A stretch of 64,000 nt of DNA from Rhodococcus rhodochrous (GTDB taxonomy: Bacteria; Actinomycetota; Actinomycetes; Mycobacteriales; Mycobacteriaceae), in contig NZ_CP027557.1 of the NCBI RefSeq assembly GCF_014854695.1, positions 186,001 to 250,000 of the forward strand, read 5' to 3'. Positions 15,081 to 23,590 of this stretch are shown here, in pieces. The notes beneath the pieces are model-generated. The model saw only the letters and a program-made list of their open reading frames with translations, was not told where the DNA came from and ran no database searches. Position 1 is the stretch's first letter, and each line of letters opens with the position of its first letter. A program made the position numbers and the translations under genes.

Positions 15081-17216
15081 TCAGGAAACGGGGTCGGCGA
15101 CGTCCTCGCGCCGCACGTGTCCGGGCGGGTCGCCGCTCGGCAGGACGGTGTGGAGGTGGGCGCCGTCCTCGTCGTGCCACCGGACGGTGATCGCGTCGTC
15201 GCGCAGGGCGACGGCGAGTCCCGACAACGCCGGTTCTCCGGCGCTGCCCGGCGTCAATGTCGTCACCAGCGCGACCGGAGTCTGCGCGTGCACGACACTG
15301 CCGACGAGCCATGCGGGGACGCGGGATTCGAGCCGGTGCGACCACCAGCCCAGATTCGTGTCGGTGTCGCCGCGGATCTCGCTGCGGATCGGTTCTCCGG
15401 AGGACGCGGCGTAGGCGAGCTGCAGGGCGGGTGCGTCCTCTCGGAGGGCGAGATGGCCGCACCCGGCGGGTCGGACGTCGAGGGAGGGGTGCAGTGGCCA
15501 GGCTGTGCGGAACTCGTGGTGGCCGGCACCGGTGAACAGGTCCACCACCACCGCGGTGACACGGTCGGGCGGTGCGATGAGCCACCTGCGGTGTACGACG
15601 GGTTCGTCGAGTCGGAGGTAGCCGTCGTGCTCGGCGTCCACGAAGCCGGCTGCGGTGTCCACGGAATGCGTGTGCACCCGTGCGTGCTGCCGCCAGAGGA
15701 AGGCGCCGCCGATGACGGATTGGTCGAGTCCGTCCACCGAGGCGGTCGGGTGGGCTCGTGTGCCCCGATGTGCGGACCGCCAGTCGGGATGGCCGTAGTA
15801 GCTCGTCACACCCGGATGTCCCACGAGTTCGTGGCCGTCGGCACTCAGGGTGACCGCGAGTGCGTCGGCGTGGCCGTGCGCTGCGATCGACAGGTACCCG
15901 AGGGGGCCGACGTCCATCGTGATCCGGCGTCGCCCGGAGCGCAGCACCACGAGGCCGCCGTCGGGCGCGTGGAAGCTGCCGAAGGGTTCGCCACGAAGCA
16001 CGTCCTCGGTGGCTTTCGTGGGGGCGTCGAGCCATCCGGCGGCCGGCGATCGAGTGCCGGCCCGTATCGCATCGGGTATGCCGAGGGCGGCCCCCACGAG
16101 ACCGAGATGATCGCGGACGGTGCGCACGGGCGACGCGTCGAGGCGCAGGGCGAACCCTTCGTCGTCGTCCCCGTAACGCGGTGCCGGGTCGTGGTCTCCG
16201 ACCACCGCCGCGAGGTACCGGGCGCTGCGCGTGATCGCGTTCGTGAGCAGGACGGGCGCGTATCCGTCGCGTCGCCGGAGCATCTCGGCGACGAGGAGCA
16301 GCAGTTCGGCGGTGAACATCTGATAGCCCACGGCCTGTTCGGCACCGCTGCCGTCGGGCAGGATCTGCCGGTCGGCCTCCGCGCACAACGCGGTGACGGC
16401 ATCACGCTCCCATCGCGGAGAGGGCCGTAGATCGGGGAACAACAGTGCCACAGTGGCGAGGCCCGCGAGTTCACCGATCAGGTGATTGTTCGCCGAGCTG
16501 TACAACGAGCGTTCGGCCCAGCACCGGCGGGCGCTCTCCGCGAGCATGCACACGACGGCGCGAAAACGGGCGACGGTGAGACGCGGACTGTGCCGCAGCC
16601 CCTGCAGCGCGACGGCCACCGAGATCGCGCGGATGCCCGCCTCGAACGCTCCGCGCCAGGCGATGCCGCGTCCGGGGGGATTGGCGGCGATCCACGAGTC
16701 CAGCTGGTCGAACGCCTCGGCGGCGTAGCGATCGTCGCCGGTCAGGAGCCAGGCCTGCGCCATCCACGGAAGGTGCTGCAGCCGGTTCAGTTCCCAGATC
16801 CATTTCGGGTCGCCGGCCGCGGTGCGGTGATCGATGCGGTGACCGGGCAGCGCCGGCCAGTCGATCCCGCCGAGGGGGTCGTGATTCCAGTCGATCTCGG
16901 GCCCGAGTGCCGCCTCCGGATAGCCGAAGTAGGCAAAGCGGTGATCGAGAACCCGATCCGCGGCGACGAGCGTGGCGGTGGCGATCTCGGTTCCGGCGAG
17001 GGTGTCGGCCTGTTCGTGGCCGAGGAGCACGGGACGGCCCTCGGCTGCACGGAAACGGTCGAGGGTGCCACACCAGTCGAGGTCGGGTCCGACGAGCTGC
17101 GCGTCGGTGAACGATCGGGACGGAAGTCGTTGTCCGACCACGCGGCGGACCCGCCATTCGATCTCGGCGGGTTCCATCGCGCGGAGCCGATGTGCGTACC
17201 AGGTGAGTCGTTGCAC
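15081..17216 (-). CDS. Heparinase II/III-like polysaccharide lyase
   Basis: This 711-residue protein has the two-domain layout of the heparinase II/III family: an N-terminal helical toroid (about residues 90-350; GIAWRGAFEAGIRAISVAVALQ, NHLIGELAGLATVALL) and a C-terminal beta-sandwich domain beginning near FGSFHAPDGGLVVLRSG with the HGHADALAV motif. Family members break uronic-acid-containing polysaccharides by beta-elimination. There is no signal peptide; the N-terminal Trp/His-rich helix resembles EPS-locus members. The presence of wecB/wecC (a uronic acid pathway) supports a lyase acting on the locus's own polymer. GTG at 17216 has GGAGGTCCC; an identical site 27 bases upstream (GTG 17243) is an equally good start. 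Confidence 0.85.
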   Translation of the reverse strand: MQRLTWYAHRLRAMEPAEIEWRVRRVVGQRLPSRSFTDAQLVGPDLDWCGTLDRFRAAEGRPVLLGHEQADTLAGTEIATATLVAADRVLDHRFAYFGYPEAALGPEIDWNHDPLGGIDWPALPGHRIDHRTAAGDPKWIWELNRLQHLPWMAQAWLLTGDDRYAAEAFDQLDSWIAANPPGRGIAWRGAFEAGIRAISVAVALQGLRHSPRLTVARFRAVVCMLAESARRCWAERSLYSSANNHLIGELAGLATVALLFPDLRPSPRWERDAVTALCAEADRQILPDGSGAEQAVGYQMFTAELLLLVAEMLRRRDGYAPVLLTNAITRSARYLAAVVGDHDPAPRYGDDDEGFALRLDASPVRTVRDHLGLVGAALGIPDAIRAGTRSPAAGWLDAPTKATEDVLRGEPFGSFHAPDGGLVVLRSGRRRITMDVGPLGYLSIAAHGHADALAVTLSADGHELVGHPGVTSYYGHPDWRSAHRGTRAHPTASVDGLDQSVIGGAFLWRQHARVHTHSVDTAAGFVDAEHDGYLRLDEPVVHRRWLIAPPDRVTAVVVDLFTGAGHHEFRTAWPLHPSLDVRPAGCGHLALREDAPALQLAYAASSGEPIRSEIRGDTDTNLGWWSHRLESRVPAWLVGSVVHAQTPVALVTTLTPGSAGEPALSGLAVALRDDAITVRWHDEDGAHLHTVLPSGDPPGHVRREDVADPVS

Positions 17217-17264
17217 GGGACCTCCGTTACGAGGTGGTTGCACGGGACCTCCGTTACGAGGTGA
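17211..17264. repeat. 27-bp tandem duplication of a ribosome binding site and start codon
   Basis: Two 27-bp units, 17211-17237 and 17238-17264, differ only in their last base. On the minus strand each contains GGAGGT, three bases, then GTG CAA. The duplication gives the heparinase-like gene two consecutive in-frame initiation sites (17216 and 17243), each with a full Shine-Dalgarno sequence. Confidence 0.92.
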
Positions 17265-17302
17265 TCGACAGGGGATCGGCACGGTGCGAATCCTCACCGT
17301 AG

Positions 17303-17353
17303 CAAAATCAAAGTCTGTAGATTGCCGCTTAATCAGACTACAGGTATGTTTAG
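17303..17353. promoter_or_regulatory. Divergent control element, EPS motif copy 3
   Basis: The plus strand has CTACAGGTATGTTTAG (17338-17353), 30 bases before the capK-like ATG. The minus strand has CTACAGACTTTGATTTTG (17303-17320), upstream of the heparinase-like gene. Both resemble motifs in the other divergent spacers of the locus. AGTCTG (17312-17317) and CAGACT (17334-17339) also form an inverted repeat. Confidence 0.45.
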
Positions 17354-17383
17354 CGCGAGCGCATCCGAACCGAAGGTGGGCCC

Positions 17384-18763
17384 ATGGCACCTCCGAAGAA
17401 ACTCGTCGCCGTCCAGCACCGCGTGCGGCGTATGCATCCACTCGCCGCCCCGATGAGCCGTGAACTCCGCAGGATCGCCGCGGCGGGCCCCGACGAGATC
17501 CGCGCCTTCCAGGAAGGTCGGCTCCGTGCGATGACGCGATGGGCGGCCGTCGCCTCGCCGTTCTACCGGCAGTGGTTCCGCCGCGAGAAGGTGGACCCGC
17601 GTGAGATCCGCACCCTCGACGACCTGCGGCGCCTGCCCGTCCTCCGCCGCAACGACCTGATGGACCGTCCCGAGACGTTCCGGGCCTATCCCGCGCGCGC
17701 GATGTGGGAGGCCCATTCGAGCGGAACGTCGGGCCGGGCCGTCACCGTCTACCGGACCCCGGGCTCGTCGGTCTACGAGATGCGGGTGCTCGAGCGGCAG
17801 TGGAGTTGGTTCGGCCTGCCGCGTGCCCCTCGCCGGGTGACGCTGGGCGGCAGCGACTTCGCCGCCGACCGTTCCGGAAACCCGACCGAGATCGTCCCCG
17901 GCGCACGACAGCTGCTGGTGTCGAGTTACCGGCTCACCCCCGACGATCTGCCCACGATCGTGTGGGACATCCGCAGGTTCGGTCCCGACGCGATCGACGG
18001 CTGGCCGTCGAGCATCTGTCTGCTCGCGGAACTGCTGTACGAGCAGGGGGAGCAACTCCCGGTCCGCGCCGTCCTCACGTCCTCCGAGACGATGCGGTCC
18101 GCCCAGCGCGCCCTGATCCGCGAGGTCTTCCGAGGCCCGATCGTCGATCACTACGGTCAGACGGAGCGCGTCGCGATGGCGGGCACGTGCGAGGCGGGCA
18201 CGATGCATATCTTCCCCGACTACGGCATCGTCGAACTCGAACCCGTCCCCGGCGTCTCGGACAGATGGGAGATCATCGGAACACCCTTGCACAACTGGGG
18301 TTTCCCGATCTTCCGTTACCGGACGGGCGATCTGGTCGGACCGGCACCGGAAGACGGGTGCGCGTGCGGTCGGGCATTCCCCACCCTCGGAGCGCTCGAC
18401 GGTCGGGTCGAGGACGCGTTCACCGCCGCGGACGGCAGGCCGCTTCCGTTGCCGTCCACCGTGATCGACAACGTCACCGGTGTCCGCGAAGCGCAGATCG
18501 CGCAACTTGCTCCCGGGCGGTTCGAGATCCGGATGGTTCCGGGCGTGGGCTTCGACGCCGAGCGTGTCGAGCAACAGTACAGACGCAATGTCGAGCGGTT
18601 GTTCGGCCCGGGACAGGAACTCCGCGTGGTGACCCTGGATGCCGTGCCGCGCACCGCCTCCGGAAAACTCAAGACGGCCGTGGTGGAGGGCGGGGGAGAC
18701 CGTGCCGTTCCGGCGGCCGTGGCCGAGGCCTTCGCCGGCTATCGCCTGGGTCCGGGAGAGTGA
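17384..18763 (+). CDS. CapK/PaaK-like adenylate-forming enzyme
   Basis: The 459-residue protein belongs to the phenylacetate-CoA ligase/CapK branch of the AMP-forming superfamily. Signatures are AHSSGTSGRAVTVYR (phosphate-binding loop, near residue 110), DHYGQTERVAMAGTC (the YGxTE adenine motif), FRYRTGDLVG (ribose-binding Asp), and a C-terminal PRTASGKLKT carrying the catalytic lysine. Cys residues (CACGR) near the C-terminal hinge are typical of the CapK/PaaK group. GAAGGTGGG precedes the ATG. Homologues are common in capsule loci, where the acyl group activated is unknown. Here it may activate a substituent transferred by the GNAT protein, which is inference. It is followed 92 bases later by the GHL15-like gene. 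Confidence 0.87.
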   Translation: MAPPKKLVAVQHRVRRMHPLAAPMSRELRRIAAAGPDEIRAFQEGRLRAMTRWAAVASPFYRQWFRREKVDPREIRTLDDLRRLPVLRRNDLMDRPETFRAYPARAMWEAHSSGTSGRAVTVYRTPGSSVYEMRVLERQWSWFGLPRAPRRVTLGGSDFAADRSGNPTEIVPGARQLLVSSYRLTPDDLPTIVWDIRRFGPDAIDGWPSSICLLAELLYEQGEQLPVRAVLTSSETMRSAQRALIREVFRGPIVDHYGQTERVAMAGTCEAGTMHIFPDYGIVELEPVPGVSDRWEIIGTPLHNWGFPIFRYRTGDLVGPAPEDGCACGRAFPTLGALDGRVEDAFTAADGRPLPLPSTVIDNVTGVREAQIAQLAPGRFEIRMVPGVGFDAERVEQQYRRNVERLFGPGQELRVVTLDAVPRTASGKLKTAVVEGGGDRAVPAAVAEAFAGYRLGPGE

Positions 18764-18855
18764 GGCGTCATCCCGTGTACAGGAGAACGGGGCGCCGCCG
18801 CGGACCCGGAGGATCCCGGCACCGCTACCGATCCGGAGGATCGAAGGGCCGTACG

Positions 18856-20178
18856 GTGTCCCGCATCCTGCTCGTCGTGCTGGTGACGACGTCGTCGCTG
18901 TCCTGCGCGGCGCCCACCGCGCGCGACACCACCGCGAATGCGGCGTCGACAGCGATGTCCCTGCCGGGTATGCCCGCGACCGGTGAGCCGACCTTCCCGA
19001 GAACCGCCACCTACTATCTCGACCAGGATCGCCTCCCTCCGATGGAGGAGCTCGCCCGATACGATCTCGTGGTTCTCGATCACGAATGGGCGCATCGTGT
19101 TCCGGAGTCGTACTTCGACGGGCTCCGGTCACGGAACCCGCGTGTCCGTCTGCTCGCGTACATGAACCTCGTCGACCTTCCGGGAGCGTTGGGATCGCCG
19201 GGATACTGGGCCGATCGGTACGCCCTGTGGCAGTTCGACGGCCCGAACAGCAGCGCCTTCCCGGAGGAATGGCTCGCCACCACGGCATCGGGAGAGCCGG
19301 TCAGCGAATGGCCCCGGACGACGATGACCAACCTCACCGACGTGGCCCCGCGGATCGACGGCAGGATCTATGCCGAGTACGCCGCGGAGTGGGTCGCCGA
19401 TCAGGTCTGGTCGACCGGGATCTGGGACGGTGTCCTCCTCGACGTCTGGGGGGATCGGATCTACTCGGCCGATGCGGACGCGTGGGACATCGACGGCGAC
19501 GGTGTGGACGAACCGGATTCGCAGATCTACGGCCCCGACGGGCCGTGGGCGCGGGGACTCACCGTGGCCGAGCGGATCATGCGGGAGCGTATGCCCGACG
19601 CGATCATCGTCGCGAACGGCGATCGCAGCCCGGTCGACGGCCTGCTCGACGGGCGGGCCTGGGAGAGCTTCGCGGATCCGATGGTCGAGCGCGATCCGGG
19701 CATGGACCTCGACCGCTATCTCGAGACGAGTGCCGGAGGGGGACATCGATCACCGGGAGTGTGGATGACGATCGACCGCCTGGGAACGGGCCGGAGTGTG
19801 GCCGACACCTATCGACGAGCGCGCTTCTTTCTCACGGCCACGCTCCTGGGAGACGGTTACTGGGCGCCGATGCTCCTGCACTACGGCAGTACCGCCTACT
19901 ACGACGAGATGGACGGGGCGGGACTCGGCCCCGGTTATCTGGGCCTGCCCGTCTCCGACGCCGGTCTGCAGGGCGACGCGGGACGGACCGTGCTCCGCCG
20001 GGACTTCGAGAACGGGATCGTCCTCGTGAACAGCGGGGACAATGCCGAACACGTGTACCTCGAGGGCCCCTACCGTCACCTGCAGGGGACGCAGGACCCG
20101 AGCGTCAACGACGGCAGCGTCACCGACGAGGTGGTGCTCGAACCGCTGGACGGCCTCATCCTCCTGCGGACGGACTGA
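18856..20178 (+). CDS. Secreted putative glycoside hydrolase (GHL15-like)
   Basis: This 440-residue protein begins with a short hydrophobic signal (ILLVVLVTTSSLSCAA). The cysteine suggests a lipoprotein, although the lipobox is imperfect because Leu is at -2 rather than -3. The mature part reads like a TIM-barrel hydrolase of the hypothetical glycosyl hydrolase 15 group. It has repeated barrel strands (YDLVVLDHEWAH, RVRLLAYMNLVDL, WDGVLLDVWGDRIY) with acidic residues at the strand ends, then DGLLDGRAWESF and a C-terminal beta region. GTG at 18856 is supported by AAGGG 8 bases upstream; longer frames run antisense through capK. It would act outside the membrane, perhaps trimming the exopolysaccharide. 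The exact family is uncertain. Confidence 0.72.
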   Translation: MSRILLVVLVTTSSLSCAAPTARDTTANAASTAMSLPGMPATGEPTFPRTATYYLDQDRLPPMEELARYDLVVLDHEWAHRVPESYFDGLRSRNPRVRLLAYMNLVDLPGALGSPGYWADRYALWQFDGPNSSAFPEEWLATTASGEPVSEWPRTTMTNLTDVAPRIDGRIYAEYAAEWVADQVWSTGIWDGVLLDVWGDRIYSADADAWDIDGDGVDEPDSQIYGPDGPWARGLTVAERIMRERMPDAIIVANGDRSPVDGLLDGRAWESFADPMVERDPGMDLDRYLETSAGGGHRSPGVWMTIDRLGTGRSVADTYRRARFFLTATLLGDGYWAPMLLHYGSTAYYDEMDGAGLGPGYLGLPVSDAGLQGDAGRTVLRRDFENGIVLVNSGDNAEHVYLEGPYRHLQGTQDPSVNDGSVTDEVVLEPLDGLILLRTD

Positions 20179-20195
20179 CCCGGTCGATCTGCCCG

Positions 20196-22526
20196 TCAGT
20201 TCGACCGGCCCGTCAGTTCGGTGAGCAGGGCCTCGAACGACCGTGCGGTCCGGGAGATCCGGTACTCGCGTTCCGCGCGTTCGCGGCCGTTCGCGCCGAG
20301 GCGGCGCGCGAGTGACCGGTCGGCGGCCAGCACGCACAGTCGTTCCGCGAGTGCCGCGGCGTCTCCGACCGGGACGAGGAAGCCGTCGGTCCCGTCGGTG
20401 ACCATGTCGGGCAGGCAGCCGCATTCGGTGGCCACCACCGGAAGACCGGCGGCCATGGCCTCGATGACCGTGATGGGTGCACCTTCGTGGACGGACGACA
20501 GCGCCGACACGTCCAGTCCCGGCAGCAGTGCTCGGACGTCGCGGCGCACACCCGTGAACACGGTCCGGCCGGAGATACCGAGATCGCCGGCGAGCGAGCG
20601 TAGTTCGGATTCTCTCTCGCCACCTCCGATGACCAGCAGTCGCAGTTCGGGACGGGTGTGTGCGGCGATTCGTACCGCTTCGAACAGCACCTGGTGTGCC
20701 TTCTGATGGCTCAGCCGCGCGACGATACCGACGGCGAAGGCGTCAGGGGACAGCCCGAGTGCCGTGCGTGCCCGGTCGCGGTCCTCCTCGGTGGGTGGAT
20801 CGCCGAGGTCGATCCCGTTGGTGATGACCACTTCTCGTGTGCGCGACCACGGCCGGCGGGCGACTCCCTCCTCGCGGCGCAGATAGTCGCCCTGGCGCGG
20901 TCCCAGCAGCACGAGGGCGTCGGAAAGGAAGAGGGTGGACACGGCCCACCGGGGAAGGCACCGCTTGCCGATGCTCGTCAGATCCATGTCGTGTGCGGCA
21001 ACGAGATTCGCGGGTGTCCGGGCGAGTCGCGCGGCCGGCCTGCCGAGTGCCAGGGCAGCGTGGTGGTGGTGTGTCACGAGCACGGCGTCGGTGCGGTCGG
21101 TACGCAGCATGCGCACGAGCCGCGTCAACCGGCGCGGGTCGTAACGGCCGGATCGGGGGACGACCTCCACCTCGAATCCCGCGCGCCGGTACTCCTCGGC
21201 GAGCGGGCCGGCTTCGCGCAGGCACACCAGACGGGGGCGCACGACCGACGGATCGAGGTGCCGGAACACCTCGAGCATGAGGACCTCGACGCCCCCGACG
21301 AACGTCTGGTCCAGCACGAGCGTGAGGCGGACGGGATCCGTCCGATCGGCTCGCTCCGCCGGCCGTGCGGGTCGCACGATTCGAGACCGTGCGGGGCGCA
21401 CGATTCCGGACCGTGCGGCTTCCACGAGGGCGGTCTGGGCGCCCTCGACACTTCGGAGGAGTGTGAACTCCGATTCCACGCGTTCCCGCGCGGCTCGCCC
21501 CATCTTGCGGGCGAGTTCGGGATCGTCGAGCAGTTCGAGCATTCCGTCGGCGAGTGCTCGTTCGTCGCGGGCAGGCACGAGTCGGCCGGTGACCCCGTCG
21601 ACCAGCATCTCGGGGACGCCGCCGACGGCCGTGCACACCGCGGGGCGGCCGGAGGCCATGGCTTCGAGCAGGGCCATGGGGAAGCACTCGATGCTGTACG
21701 ACGACAGGACGACGAGATCCAGTGCGTGGAGGATGCGGGGGATGTCGCTGCGCGCACCGGTGAAGACGACATTCGCGCGCAGACCGGCGGCGTCGGAGAT
21801 CGCTTCGAGGTCCTCGCGGCACGGACCGTCGCCGATGACGAGGAAACGGACATCGGGTCGCAGGTCGACGACCCGCCGTGCGGCGCGGAGAAAACAGGCG
21901 TGGTCCTTCTCCGGACGCAGTGCCGCCACGATCCCGACGGTGGGAGCATCCGCGGGCACGCCGAGTTCGGGCAGCACGCTGCGATCGTCGGTGGTGTCGT
22001 ACAGCGACGGATCGACCCCGTTGTACACGACGGTGATCTTCTCGGGTGGGTAGCCGAGATCGTCGGTCATGAATGCGCGCTGGGCTTCGGCCACACCGAA
22101 ATAGGAGTCCGTGAGCGGATCGAGGCACCGGTCGATCTGTCGCCGGAGCCGGCCGCGGGGTTCGGGATCACCGCAGTGGTGGACCCACACCACGACGTGC
22201 GGAACCCGGGCGAGGAAGGCCGCAACCCGTCCCAGCGTCTCGGCGTTGTATCCCCGCGTGATCACGATGTCGGGACGGAACCGGCGCATCTCCCGCACCA
22301 GATCGACCAGGGCGCGCACCATCTGCCGCTTGGTCCTGCGCAGCGCCGTTGCGGGAATCGACGATTCGACCAGGTCGGAGAACAGCGCGCCGGGTTCTCC
22401 GATGCAGACGGCACACGAGGTGAAGCGCCGGGGGTCGAGTCGTGGGAGCAGGGTGGTGACGTGCCGTTCGGCGCCGCCCACACCGAGATCCGGCACGACA
22501 TACATCAGTCGCAGCGGACGGGACAT
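20196..22526 (-). CDS. Fusion of two GT4 glycosyltransferases
   Basis: The 776-residue protein contains two complete GT-B glycosyltransferases in one chain. The first (about 1-370) starts LRLMYVVPDLGVGGAERH and has the GT4 motifs ALRPEKDHACFLRA and SSYSIECFPMALLEAMASGRP. The second (about 405-776) starts VRLTLVLDQTFVGGVEVL and repeats the pattern with VARLSHQKAHQVLFEA and SSVHEGAPITVIEAMAAGLP. Single GT4 enzymes are about 370-400 residues, so this is a true head-to-tail fusion. The linker (370-405) contains 8-residue repeats rich in Arg and Pro. It may add two successive sugars. The ATG at 22526 overlaps the upstream GT4 gene by 22 bases. Confidence 0.9.
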   Translation of the reverse strand: MSRPLRLMYVVPDLGVGGAERHVTTLLPRLDPRRFTSCAVCIGEPGALFSDLVESSIPATALRRTKRQMVRALVDLVREMRRFRPDIVITRGYNAETLGRVAAFLARVPHVVVWVHHCGDPEPRGRLRRQIDRCLDPLTDSYFGVAEAQRAFMTDDLGYPPEKITVVYNGVDPSLYDTTDDRSVLPELGVPADAPTVGIVAALRPEKDHACFLRAARRVVDLRPDVRFLVIGDGPCREDLEAISDAAGLRANVVFTGARSDIPRILHALDLVVLSSYSIECFPMALLEAMASGRPAVCTAVGGVPEMLVDGVTGRLVPARDERALADGMLELLDDPELARKMGRAARERVESEFTLLRSVEGAQTALVEAARSGIVRPARSRIVRPARPAERADRTDPVRLTLVLDQTFVGGVEVLMLEVFRHLDPSVVRPRLVCLREAGPLAEEYRRAGFEVEVVPRSGRYDPRRLTRLVRMLRTDRTDAVLVTHHHHAALALGRPAARLARTPANLVAAHDMDLTSIGKRCLPRWAVSTLFLSDALVLLGPRQGDYLRREEGVARRPWSRTREVVITNGIDLGDPPTEEDRDRARTALGLSPDAFAVGIVARLSHQKAHQVLFEAVRIAAHTRPELRLLVIGGGERESELRSLAGDLGISGRTVFTGVRRDVRALLPGLDVSALSSVHEGAPITVIEAMAAGLPVVATECGCLPDMVTDGTDGFLVPVGDAAALAERLCVLAADRSLARRLGANGRERAEREYRISRTARSFEALLTELTGRSN
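21363..21420. repeat. 24-bp tandem repeat in the GT4-GT4 linker
   Basis: Units at 21363-21386 and 21387-21410 differ at a few positions, and a partial third begins at 21411. They encode SRIVRPAR-like octapeptides joining the two glycosyltransferase domains. Confidence 0.85.
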
Positions 22527-23590
22527 CTGCCGACCTCCCTGTAGAGGATGTCGAAACGCCGTGACACGACGTCGACGTCGAATTCCGTGCACACCCGGCG
22601 CCAGGCGCCGGCGCCGAGACGGGCCCGCTCCGCGTCGTCGGTGACGACCTTCCGGAGGGCGGCGGCGAGGGCGTCGGGATCATCGGGTGGGACGAGGATT
22701 CCCGAATCGGCGTCGACGAGATCAGGTATCCCGCCGACCGGACTGGCCACCACACACAATCCGGCCGCCATGGCTTCGAGGATCGCCATCGGTTGACCTT
22801 CGTTCCGGGACGGCAGCACGAGGATCCGGCTGTCCCGGAGCAGTCCGGAAACCTTCTCGGGTGCCGTCCATCCCGCGATGGTGACGGTGTCGTCGATACC
22901 GAGTTCGGCGACCTGCTGTGCGGCCGCGTCCACGGCACCGTCACCCGCGATCGTCAGATGCGCGCCGGAGACCGCTCCTTCGTGCGCGAGTCGCGCCCAT
23001 GCCTCGAGCAGGACGAAGGTGCCCTTGCGTTCACCGACCTCGCCGAGGAAGAGCACGTTCACGGGTCGCCCGTCCGGCAGTTGGGAAACGGGCGTCCGGG
23101 GCCGGACGGCATTGGGCACGACGACGATCCGGGCGCGGGGCGCTATCTCCTGCAGGCGGCACGCCCACCTCTCCCCGAGTGCGATCACCGCGTCGGCCTC
23201 GGTGAGGGTCGCACGGATGACGGCCCGGGCGGGCTTGGGGCACAGGGAGTAGAAGCGGTGGAACTCGGCGCCGTGGACGTGGAGGATCACCGGGATGCGG
23301 GCGGCGCGTGCGATCCATGCCAGCGTGGCCTTCCGGACGAAGCTTCCGTACGAGGCGGTGTGGAGGTGTACGACGTCGGGTCGCCTCCGGATCACCGTGT
23401 AGGTGAACGAGACCAGCCCGACGGCGAAGGCGACGATCCGGAGGGGGATCGAACCGTTGCGATGGGTGCCGATGTGTTCGATGTGCCAGTCGCTCCACAG
23501 ATCGGTTCCCTGCATCGTGCGGACGAACGAGGCGACACCGCCTCGGGTCGATGTGCTGGTGGAGACCCACAGCGCCCGTGGGGCATTCAT
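22505..23590 (-). CDS. GT4-family glycosyltransferase
   Basis: This 361-residue GT-B glycosyltransferase starts RALWVSTSTSTRGGVASFV. It has the N-domain HVHGAEFHRFY and a C-domain with VLFLGEVGERKGTFVLLEAW, AGDGAVDAAAQ, and the donor-binding motif LPSRNEGQPMAILEAMAAGL, which carries the EX7E-type acidic pair. It is normal length. The ATG at 23590 overlaps the stop of the Wzy-like gene (ATGA), and its 3' end overlaps the fused GT4 gene, so the two are translationally coupled. It probably builds the lipid-linked repeat unit at the inner membrane. Donor and acceptor cannot be assigned from sequence. Confidence 0.92.
   Translation of the reverse strand: MNAPRALWVSTSTSTRGGVASFVRTMQGTDLWSDWHIEHIGTHRNGSIPLRIVAFAVGLVSFTYTVIRRRPDVVHLHTASYGSFVRKATLAWIARAARIPVILHVHGAEFHRFYSLCPKPARAVIRATLTEADAVIALGERWACRLQEIAPRARIVVVPNAVRPRTPVSQLPDGRPVNVLFLGEVGERKGTFVLLEAWARLAHEGAVSGAHLTIAGDGAVDAAAQQVAELGIDDTVTIAGWTAPEKVSGLLRDSRILVLPSRNEGQPMAILEAMAAGLCVVASPVGGIPDLVDADSGILVPPDDPDALAAALRKVVTDDAERARLGAGAWRRVCTEFDVDVVSRRFDILYREVGRCPVRCD

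Noticed and set aside
17704..18855. Upstream extension of the GHL15-like gene through capK
   Set aside because: It overlaps the capK-like coding sequence in another frame; the signal peptide and ribosome binding site place the true start at 18856.
20181..20220. CGGTCGA/TCGACCG hairpin and GCCCGTCAGTTCG direct repeat as a terminator
   Set aside because: The elements overlap the stop codon of the GT4-GT4 gene and have a loop of 13 bases; the direct repeat only duplicates the last codons. Too weak to list as a terminator.
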